Below, in pieces: positions 7,084 to 12,927 of a stretch of DNA of 14,064 nt. Numbering within the stretch: position 1 is the first letter of the stretch; the number at the start of each line of letters is the position of its first letter. Origin of the DNA: Patulibacter sp050252545 (GTDB lineage: Bacteria; Actinomycetota; Thermoleophilia; Solirubrobacterales; Solirubrobacteraceae); contig JBFWKS010000083.1 in the NCBI GenBank assembly GCA_050252545.1, positions 1 through 14,064 on the forward strand. The letters are read 5' to 3'. The position numbers and the translations under genes are program-made. Below the pieces are notes generated by a model that was not told the DNA's origin, searched no databases, and saw only the letters and a program-made list of their open reading frames with translations.

Positions 7084-8129
7084 CCGGTCGCTCCCAGGCG
7101 GTTGGCGCGTCGCAGCAGGTACAGGAAGTACGGGGCGGCGACGATCGCGGTGATGATCCCGACGGGGATCTCGGTGGGGGGGAAGAGCTCACGGCCGGCC
7201 AGGTCCGCGGCGAGGATGAGGAACCCGCCGAACGCGCCGGCCAGCGGGAGCACGGCGGCCGGTGCGACCGAGCCGCCGATGCGGCGGGCCACGTGCGGCG
7301 CGACGAACGCGACGAAAGCGATCGGCCCGACCGACGACACGGCCAGGCCGGTGAGCGCGACGGCCACCGCGACGAGCCCGAGCCGCAGCGGCTCGACCCG
7401 GACCCCGAGCGCCCGCGCGAGGTCGTCGCCGAGCTGGAGCGCGGCGAGCGACCGGGCCAGCACGGCCCCGAGCGGCACCAGGACGACGACGGCGACCACG
7501 AGCGGCCAGACGTGCTCCCATCCGCGGCCGTTGAGCGACCCGACGAGCCAGATGTAGGCCTGTTGGACCTCGAACAGCTGCCCCCGCGTGAGGACGTAGG
7601 AGATGCCGGCCTGCATGAGCGCCGCGACACCGATCCCCACGAGGACGAGCCGGTAGCCCTGGACCCCGTCGCGCCAGGCCAGCGTGTAGAGGAGGAACCC
7701 GGTGAGCAACGCGCCGACGAGTGCCGCGAGCGGGACGGTCATCGCGCCGCTCGTGTTCCCGAACACGATCACGGCGATGGCCGCGAGCGAGGCTCCGCTG
7801 CTCACGCCGATGATGTCGGGCGAGACGAGCGGGTTGCGCGCGAGGTCCTGGAAGATCGCGCCGGCGACGCCGAGCGCGATGCCGGCCAGCAGCGCGGTGA
7901 GCGCACGGGGCAGCCGCAGGTCGAGGACGATGAACTCCGTGGCGTCGTCGCCGGCCCCGACGAGCGTCCGGACGATCTCGAGCGGCGAGATCGGGTACTC
8001 GCCACTGCCGACCTCGAGGACGAACACGACCAGCGTCAGCATCGCGAGGACGGCGAGCGCCCCGAGCACACGGGCCTCGACCCGGAGCGAGAACGCGCGC
8101 GTGCGCACGGCGAGGTGACGGGTGCTCAC
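7080..8129 (-). CDS. FecCD-family siderophore permease, second subunit
   Basis: Integral membrane permease of 349 residues, probably with about ten transmembrane helices as in the BtuC/FecCD family. Signatures are FQDLARNPLVSPDIIG at residues 93-108, the ATPase-coupling segment LGDDLARALG at 233-242, and GPIAFVAFVAPHVAR at 268-282. The N-terminus (RHLAVRTRAFSLRVEAR) is basic and cytoplasmic. The GTG start at 8129 overlaps the stop of the preceding permease as GTGA; the frame remains open a further 1.2 kb upstream but reads there as antisense-type arginine-rich noise, so this start was chosen. With the other permease it should form the heterodimeric channel. Confidence 0.93.
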   Translation of the reverse strand: MSTRHLAVRTRAFSLRVEARVLGALAVLAMLTLVVFVLEVGSGEYPISPLEIVRTLVGAGDDATEFIVLDLRLPRALTALLAGIALGVAGAIFQDLARNPLVSPDIIGVSSGASLAAIAVIVFGNTSGAMTVPLAALVGALLTGFLLYTLAWRDGVQGYRLVLVGIGVAALMQAGISYVLTRGQLFEVQQAYIWLVGSLNGRGWEHVWPLVVAVVVLVPLGAVLARSLAALQLGDDLARALGVRVEPLRLGLVAVAVALTGLAVSSVGPIAFVAFVAPHVARRIGGSVAPAAVLPLAGAFGGFLILAADLAGRELFPPTEIPVGIITAIVAAPYFLYLLRRANRLGATG

Positions 8130-9184
8130 AGGTTCGCGAGCCTTCCTCGCCGCACGAGCGCGATGAAGAACGGGGCGCCGATCACGGCCGTCACGATTCC
8201 GACCTCGAGCTCGACCGGACGGGCGACGATCCGTCCGACGACGTCGGCCCCGAGCAGCAGCAGCGCTCCGAGGAGCATGCTGTAGGGCACGATCCACCGG
8301 TAGTCGGGCCCCACGAGTGCCCGCGCGACGTGCGGCACCGTCAGGCCCACGAACGCGATCGGGCCCGCGGCCGCCACCGCGCCACCGGCACAGAGGACGA
8401 ACCCGACCCCGGCGATCCCCCGCACGAGCTCGACCCGGAGCCCGAGCGAGCGGGCGACGTCGTCGCCGAGGGCCAGGGCGTTCAGCCCGCCGCCGACGGA
8501 GAGCGCGATGAGGAGCCCGGCTGCCACCACCGGTAGGACCCCGAGCACGACGGAGCCGTCGCGTCCGGCGATCGACCCGACGATCCAGAACCGGAACTCG
8601 TCGAGGGTCTGGGCGTCGAAGACGAGGACGGCGCTCGTCAGCGAGACGAGCAGGGCCGACAGCACGGCGCCGGCGAGCGCGAGCTTGATCGGCGTGGCGC
8701 CGTCGCGTCCCGAAGCGCCGAGCGCGTAGACGAGCACGGCGGTCAGCGCCGCGCCCAGCAACGCGAACGCCGTGTACCCCATGATCGTGGTGACGCCCAG
8801 CAGCGAGATGGCGACGACGACCGAGAACGCCGCGCCGGCGTTGATCCCGAGGATGCCGGGCTCGGCGAGCGGGTTGCGCGTGACGCCCTGCATCAGCGCG
8901 CCTGAGGCGCCCAGCGCCGCACCGACGAGCAGGCCGACCTCGGTGCGGGGCACGCGCAGCTCGCGGACGACGACGTGCGCGTCGGAGTCGTCGAACGCGG
9001 TGAACGCCGTGAGCACCTCGCTCAGGGGGACGTCGAGGGCCCCGATCGCCAGCGAGCCGACCACCGCGGCCACGAGCGCGAGCGCCGCGACGGCGAGCCC
9101 GGCGCTCCGGGCGCGACCGGAGCTCAGGAAGGACGTCGCGGCCGCACGGCCGGGCGCCGGGGCAATGCCGACCGCAGAGGTCAC
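8126..9184 (-). CDS. FecCD-family siderophore permease, first subunit
   Basis: First gene of the uptake operon, an integral membrane permease of 352 residues. Signatures are MQGVTRNPLAEPGILG at residues 98-113, the coupling segment LGDDVARSLG at 239-248, GPIAFVGLTVPHVAR at 274-288, and the final EVGIVTAVIGAPFF helix. It is clearly homologous to the next gene, yet diverged, so the channel is probably a heterodimer. The start is uncertain. A GTG at 9202 would add six residues but make the second codon TTA, which is very rare in such DNA, and it overlaps a -10-like TAGGGT hexamer. GTG at 9184 lies eight bases after that hexamer, so a nearly leaderless start there is preferred. Confidence 0.9.
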   Translation of the reverse strand: MTSAVGIAPAPGRAAATSFLSSGRARSAGLAVAALALVAAVVGSLAIGALDVPLSEVLTAFTAFDDSDAHVVVRELRVPRTEVGLLVGAALGASGALMQGVTRNPLAEPGILGINAGAAFSVVVAISLLGVTTIMGYTAFALLGAALTAVLVYALGASGRDGATPIKLALAGAVLSALLVSLTSAVLVFDAQTLDEFRFWIVGSIAGRDGSVVLGVLPVVAAGLLIALSVGGGLNALALGDDVARSLGLRVELVRGIAGVGFVLCAGGAVAAAGPIAFVGLTVPHVARALVGPDYRWIVPYSMLLGALLLLGADVVGRIVARPVELEVGIVTAVIGAPFFIALVRRGRLANL

Positions 9185-9192
9185 GTCTGGGG

Positions 9193-9232
9193 ACCCTAAC
9201 ACCGCGCCGGCGCAAAACGTCGGGCGCCCTAA
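9193..9232 (-). promoter_or_regulatory. Candidate promoter and iron-box region of the uptake operon
   Basis: On the minus strand TTAGGG occurs twice, at 9232-9227 and 9199-9194, 33 bases apart (about three helical turns). The downstream copy includes TAGGGT, a TAnnnT -10 match eight bases before the GTG at 9184; a weak GACGTT lies 17 bases upstream of it. The upstream copy runs into the palindrome GGGCGCCC. DtxR/IdeR-family iron repressors recognise sites with TTAGG half-sites, so iron control is plausible, but neither copy is a full 19-bp iron box. Confidence 0.35.
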
Positions 9233-9235
9233 TGT

Positions 9236-9326
9236 GCGGATTCCGGGGCTCGCGGACGGCGTACTCCGGCCCGCATTCCCGGGGTCGGGGGCGGCGTACT
9301 CCGGCCCGCATTCCCGGGGTCGGGGG
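9236..9326. repeat. 35-bp tandem repeat, 2.6 copies
   Basis: Two perfect adjacent 35-bp copies occupy 9257-9291 and 9292-9326; each begins CGGCGTACTCC and ends GGGTCGGGGG. A degenerate partial copy precedes them at 9236-9256 (15 of 21 bases match the end of the unit). Each unit can form a small hairpin from CCCG and CGGG around CATTCC. The array lies between the terminator of the acyl-CoA dehydrogenase operon and the promoter of the siderophore operon. No gene is seen here. Confidence 0.9.
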
Positions 9327-9341
9327 CGGGCGGCCGGGTGC

Positions 9342-9371
9342 GGGCGCCGGGATCGCGGCCCGCCGGCGCCC
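9342..9371 (-). terminator. Terminator hairpin of the acyl-CoA dehydrogenase operon
   Basis: GGGCGCCGG (9342-9350) and CCGGCGCCC (9363-9371) form a perfect 9-bp stem with a 12-base loop, four bases after the TGA of the second dehydrogenase. The stem is almost all G-C and very stable. No T-run follows, as is common in this GC range. Confidence 0.55.
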
Positions 9372-9375
9372 TACG

Positions 9376-10614
9376 TCACAGGCCCATCATGCGGCCGAGT
9401 ACGTCCTTCATGATCTCGTCGGTCCCGCCACCGATCGGACCCAGGCGGGCGTCGCGCAGCGCCCGCTCGATCCCGTACTCCTTCATGTAGCCCGCGCCGC
9501 CGTGCAGCTGCAGGCCGCGGTCGCAGATCTCCAGCAGCGACCGTTGGGTGAGGAGCTTGGCCATCGTCACCTCCTGGATGACGGGGACCCCCGCGACGTG
9601 CTTGCGCAGCGTCTCGTTGGTCAGGGCCCGGCACGCCTCGATCTGGGTGGCCATCTCCGCCAATGCCCACCGGGTGCCCTGGAAGTCCGCCAACCGACGC
9701 CCGAACGCCTGGCGCTCGGCCACGAACGCCACCGTCTGCTCGAGGACGGCCTCCATCCCCGCCACGGCCCCGACGGCCATCGACAGCCGCTCCCACTGGA
9801 AGTTGGCCATGATGAGCTTGAAGCCGCCGTGCAGCTCGCCGAGCAGGTGGTCCTCGGGCACGAACACGTCACGGAAGCTCACCAGCGCCGTGTCGGACGC
9901 GTGCCAGCCGAGCTTCTCCACCAGCGAGGCGCTGATGCCGTCGCCGCGGTCGGCCCCGAGCACCTGCGGGTCGTCCTCGTGCTCCGCGCCGGGGTGGTCG
10001 CCCCGCTCGATCACGAGGAACGAGATCCCCCCGTGGCCACCGTCATTGGTGGTCTTCACCGCGGTGACGTAGTGCTGGGCGCGCACCCCGCCGGTGATGA
10101 AGGTCTTCTCGCCGTTGACGAGGAACCCGCCCTCGACCCGCTCGGCGCGGGTCTGGATGCCGGCCACGTCGCTGCCGGTTCCCGGCTCGGTGATCGCCAG
10201 TGCCGCGACCCGCTCGCCGCGCAGCACGGGCCCGACCCACCGGTCTTGCTGCTCCGGCGTGCCGAAGGTCACGATCGGTGGGGTGGCGATCGTCGTCGGG
10301 GCCCCGAGGGCCGCGGCGATGCCGCCGGATCCGCCACGGGCGATCTCCTGGGCCCAGACCGCCTCGTGGACGTGGTCGCCGCCCTGGCCGCCGAGCGCGG
10401 TCGGGTACGCCGTGGCGGCGTACCCGAGCTCGCCCAACCGCCGGAAGACGGCGGTCGGGACCCACTTGGCGTCCTCCCAGGCCTGGACGTGAGGACGGAC
10501 CTCGCGGTCCACCCACGCCCGGATGCCGGCCCGCAGCTCCTCGTGCTCGGCGGTGAACGGCGGGGAGGGCACCCGGTGGGCGGTGTGGTCGAGGCCGGGT
10601 GTGGCGGAGCTCAT
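9376..10614 (-). CDS. Acyl-CoA dehydrogenase (second of pair)
   Basis: FAD-dependent acyl-CoA dehydrogenase of 412 residues; oxidises an acyl-CoA to the trans-2-enoyl-CoA and passes electrons to an electron-transfer flavoprotein. Family signature ITEPGTGSDVAG is at residues 141-152 and LQLHGGAGYMKEYGIERALRD at about 368-388. At the MCAD-type catalytic position the sequence is GGGTDEI, with no glutamate, while Glu275 in QWERL aligns with the catalytic glutamate of isovaleryl-/long-chain-type enzymes (helix G position). It is therefore probably active, in that subgroup. An extra loop at about 205-229 (GDHPGAEHEDDPQ and following) is absent from its neighbour. It starts 31 bp after the first dehydrogenase with no clear Shine-Dalgarno, so it is probably in the same transcript. 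The acyl chain used is unknown. Confidence 0.93.
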   Translation of the reverse strand: MSSATPGLDHTAHRVPSPPFTAEHEELRAGIRAWVDREVRPHVQAWEDAKWVPTAVFRRLGELGYAATAYPTALGGQGGDHVHEAVWAQEIARGGSGGIAAALGAPTTIATPPIVTFGTPEQQDRWVGPVLRGERVAALAITEPGTGSDVAGIQTRAERVEGGFLVNGEKTFITGGVRAQHYVTAVKTTNDGGHGGISFLVIERGDHPGAEHEDDPQVLGADRGDGISASLVEKLGWHASDTALVSFRDVFVPEDHLLGELHGGFKLIMANFQWERLSMAVGAVAGMEAVLEQTVAFVAERQAFGRRLADFQGTRWALAEMATQIEACRALTNETLRKHVAGVPVIQEVTMAKLLTQRSLLEICDRGLQLHGGAGYMKEYGIERALRDARLGPIGGGTDEIMKDVLGRMMGL

Positions 10615-10645
10615 CGGACGGGGAGGATGCGGTGGGCGGGGCGGC

Positions 10646-11830
10646 TCAGAGGTCCATCGACCGGCCGATGTACTCCAGGAGCGTCTCGTCGGTCCCGGCT
10701 CCGATCCGGTTGAGGCGCAGGTCGCGCCACGCGCGCTCGATCCCGTACTCCTTCATGTAGCCCGCACCGCCGTGGATCTGCAGGCACTCGTCGGCGATGT
10801 CGCACGCCATCCGGCTGGTGAAGAGCTTCGCCATCGAGATCTCCCGCACCGGGTACTCGCCCTGCATCACCCGCCAGGCCGCGTTGTAGGTCATCTGACG
10901 GCCCGCCTCCAGCTGGGTGGCCATCTCGGCGAACTTCCAGCGGATGCCCTGGAACTTGCCGATCGAGCGCCCGAACGCCTGGCGCTCCTTGGCGAACGCC
11001 ATCGTCCGCTCGATGAGCCGCTCGCCCGACGCGACGGCCCCGGCGGCGGCGATCAACCGCTCGCCCTGGAGCTCCCACATGATGTGGTAGAAGCCCTTGC
11101 CCTCCTGGCCCAGCAGGTTCTCGTGTGGCACGCGCACGTCTTGGAACGCCAGCAGGGCGGTGTCGGAGGCGTGCATCCCGAGCTTCTCCAGCCGCTTCTC
11201 GCGCACGACGCCCGGCGAGTCCATGTCGACGATGAAGAGGCTGAATCCGCCGTAGCCGGCGTCGGGGTCGGTCTTGGTCACCAGGACGATGTAGTCGGCG
11301 CGGTGCCCGTTGGTGATGTACAGCTTGGACCCGTTGATGACCCACTCGTCGCCGTCCCGGACTGCGGTGGTCTGGATGCCCGCGACGTCGGAGCCCGCGC
11401 CGGGCTCGGTGATCCCCAGGCAGGCGATCTTCTCGCCCCGGATGGCGGGCGCCAGGTAGCGCTCCTTCTGCTCGTGGGTGCCCAGGAGCTTGATCGGCGG
11501 GTTGGCCATGTCGGTGTGCACCGCCACGCCCATGACGAGCCCCCCGGAGTGCGACCGGGACATCTCCTCGGCGAGGACGATCTGGGTGGCGTAGTCGCCG
11601 CCCTGCCCGCCGTACTCCTCGGGGTAGTGCAGGCCCAGGAAACCGAGCTCGCCCATCCGGCGGAAGACCGAGTCGGGGAACGTCGTCTCCTCCCACTCCT
11701 CGGCGTGGGGGGCGAGCTCCTTCTCCACGAACTGCCGGATCGAGCCGCGCAGCTCCTCGTGCTCGTCGGTGAAGATCGGGTGACGCGCGACGGCGCCGTG
11801 GTCGGGCTTCAGGGTCTGCTCCGCGCTCAT
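10646..11830 (-). CDS. Acyl-CoA dehydrogenase (first of pair)
   Basis: FAD-dependent acyl-CoA dehydrogenase of 394 residues, paralogous to the next gene. Signature GITEPGAGSDVAG is at residues 139-151 and QIHGGAGYMKEYGIERAWRD at 351-370. The MCAD-type catalytic position reads GAGTDE, lacking the glutamate; Glu257 in QGERL is the likely catalytic base as in isovaleryl- and long-chain-type enzymes. The ATG at 11830 was chosen although the frame continues upstream, because the upstream translation is arginine/proline-rich noise and because a TACTTT -10 hexamer ends six bases before this ATG, so transcription would start at or next to it. The gene heads a two-gene operon with an operator-like inverted repeat over its promoter. 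The pair suggests degradation of a fatty acid, branched acid or related side chain; no other pathway gene is adjacent. Confidence 0.94.
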   Translation of the reverse strand: MSAEQTLKPDHGAVARHPIFTDEHEELRGSIRQFVEKELAPHAEEWEETTFPDSVFRRMGELGFLGLHYPEEYGGQGGDYATQIVLAEEMSRSHSGGLVMGVAVHTDMANPPIKLLGTHEQKERYLAPAIRGEKIACLGITEPGAGSDVAGIQTTAVRDGDEWVINGSKLYITNGHRADYIVLVTKTDPDAGYGGFSLFIVDMDSPGVVREKRLEKLGMHASDTALLAFQDVRVPHENLLGQEGKGFYHIMWELQGERLIAAAGAVASGERLIERTMAFAKERQAFGRSIGKFQGIRWKFAEMATQLEAGRQMTYNAAWRVMQGEYPVREISMAKLFTSRMACDIADECLQIHGGAGYMKEYGIERAWRDLRLNRIGAGTDETLLEYIGRSMDL

Positions 11831-11836
11831 GTGGGC

Positions 11837-11862
11837 AAAGTAGCATGTGGTACGTTCTACTT
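11837..11862 (-). promoter_or_regulatory. Leaderless promoter with TetR-type operator
   Basis: A 25-bp imperfect palindrome spans 11838-11862: arms AAGTAGCATGT (11838-11848) and ACGTTCTACTT (11852-11862) match in 9 of 11 positions around a 3-base centre, with perfect AAGTAG/CTACTT ends. On the minus strand TACTTT (11842-11837) inside it fits a -10 element ending six bases before the dehydrogenase ATG, so a bound repressor would block the promoter. Size and symmetry suit a TetR-family regulator, often used for acyl-CoA degradation genes in actinobacteria. No regulator gene lies in the window. Confidence 0.5.
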
Positions 11863-11887
11863 CGCCGGGAGATCGAGAGGGGTCTCG

Positions 11888-11932
11888 CGCCCGGTCGGAC
11901 CGCCCTGTGAGGGGTGACGGCCCGACCGGGCG
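11888..11932. other. Perfect 11-bp inverted repeat, spacer 23
   Basis: CGCCCGGTCGG (11888-11898) is mirrored exactly by CCGACCGGGCG (11922-11932). The 23-base spacer contains a smaller stem, CCCT/AGGG around GTG. It lies in the 200-base gap between the parA operon and the dehydrogenase promoter. It could be part of the parA-operon terminator or a protein-binding site. Confidence 0.45.
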
Positions 11933-11967
11933 GGGCGTACCGGGCCTCCGTGGCGGGTTGGCACCGG

Positions 11968-11988
11968 GGAGCGGGCGGTGCCCGCCCC
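11968..11988 (-). terminator. Candidate terminator of the parA operon
   Basis: GCGGGC (11971-11976) and GCCCGC (11980-11985) form a perfect 6-bp stem with a GGT loop, extended by two more pairs beyond one mismatch. It is 43 bases downstream of the stop at 12031 in the direction of transcription. No T-run follows. Confidence 0.45.
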
Positions 11989-12030
11989 GCGACGGGAGCG
12001 CGCCGACGCCGGGCGGGATCGACGCCGGGA

Positions 12031-12927
12031 TCAGACGACGTCGAGGAACGCCCCGCCGCGGACCATCTCCATCCGCGTCACCAGGCGGGCGGCCTCGTCG
12101 GGATCGTCCGGCAGGTGGGTGTCGAGCAGGGCGTTGACGAGCGTCGAGCGGCGGACCGATGCGACGCGGCCGGTGGCCCCGGCGACGACGTCGTCCAGGG
12201 CGGTGCGCAGGCCCTCGGGCACGCGGGCGTTGCGCTCCTCCCACGGGTGGTCGAGCGCGTCCAGGCGACGTCGGCGGTAGCCGCCGATCGTCCGGGCGGC
12301 GGCCGCGCCGTCGGCCGGCAGGTTGAACTGCAGCACGGCGGTGACGAGCCCGGCAAAGGTCACCCGGGGACCGGTCGCGGCGACGAGCGCATCGGCCCGC
12401 TCCGACAGGTGACGGTCCAGGATCAGCGCAGTCTGCTTGGGCCGGCCGAGCAGGCGATCGGGGCGCAGGCGGTCGACGTCCAGGCCGACGGTCCACGCCG
12501 GGAGCCCGTCGGCGGTCGCCCGGGCCTCGTCGATGGTGTCGGCCGTCGGGTCGACCACGGGATGCGACGCGATCGGCGTCGGGTGGTCCTCCGTGACGAT
12601 GGCGGAGTCACCCTCGGGCGGGGTGGTCTCGGTCACGCGGTCCATCGCCGGGGCGACGCGATCGGCCCGCCGGTCGCTCACGGTCGGGGTGGCATCGGGG
12701 GTGGGATCGGCGATCGGGGAGGGCGTCGTGACCGTCGCGGGGGCCTTGGCCACGGCGTGGGCGGCGTTCTCCCGATCCGCGGAGGGGGCCGGGGCGGTCG
12801 CGCCCGTGACCACGCCCACGGGCACCGGCGCGATCGGCGTCACCGCGGCGAGCCGGGTCGGCTCCTCGGGGACGACCGCGTCGAGCGGTCCGCGCAGGCC
12901 ACTGGGAGACAGCTTGAGGCGTGCCAT
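12031..12927 (-). CDS. ParA partner with disordered region and two RHH-like modules
   Basis: Protein of 298 residues, no canonical ParB (no ParB/Spo0J nuclease-like or HTH signature seen). Residues 1-14 (MARLKLSPSGLRGP) are a short basic peptide. Residues about 20-140 are rich in A, P, T, V and D and look disordered. The C-terminal part holds two similar segments, about 167-214 and 234-283, each with an N-terminal strand-like or extended piece, an amphipathic helix, a glycine-containing turn, a second helix (FAGLVTAVLQF; STLVNALLDTH) and then LP-D-x-x-x-AAR. This order is like ribbon-helix-helix DNA-binding modules, here possibly two in one chain. The ATG shares its A with the parA TGA (TGATG), so the two are coupled. 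The likely role is DNA-binding adaptor for ParA; the RHH assignment is by eye and is inference. Confidence 0.75.
   Translation of the reverse strand: MARLKLSPSGLRGPLDAVVPEEPTRLAAVTPIAPVPVGVVTGATAPAPSADRENAAHAVAKAPATVTTPSPIADPTPDATPTVSDRRADRVAPAMDRVTETTPPEGDSAIVTEDHPTPIASHPVVDPTADTIDEARATADGLPAWTVGLDVDRLRPDRLLGRPKQTALILDRHLSERADALVAATGPRVTFAGLVTAVLQFNLPADGAAAARTIGGYRRRRLDALDHPWEERNARVPEGLRTALDDVVAGATGRVASVRRSTLVNALLDTHLPDDPDEAARLVTRMEMVRGGAFLDVV

Noticed and set aside
6263..7630. Upstream in-frame extension of the binding lipoprotein (456 extra codons)
   Set aside because: The extension overlaps the ATPase and permease in another frame and is S/R/P-rich noise; the lipobox signal peptide and ATGA overlap fix the start at 6262.
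8130..9311. Upstream in-frame extension of the second permease
   Set aside because: Arginine-rich shadow of the first permease; GTG at 8129 with GTGA overlap is the sensible start.
9236..9326. CRISPR array
   Set aside because: The 35-bp units are directly adjacent with no unique spacers, and no cas gene is present.
9232..10713. Plus-strand open frame of 493 codons over the repeat array and second dehydrogenase
   Set aside because: Mirror of the dehydrogenase codons; begins inside the 35-bp repeats and has no recognisable motif.
10523..11917. Plus-strand open frame of 464 codons over the first dehydrogenase
   Set aside because: Antisense shadow of a gene with clear acyl-CoA dehydrogenase signatures.
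11831..12496. Upstream in-frame extension of the first dehydrogenase
   Set aside because: Runs through intergenic DNA and over the ParA partner gene; the family N-terminus and -10 position support the ATG at 11830.
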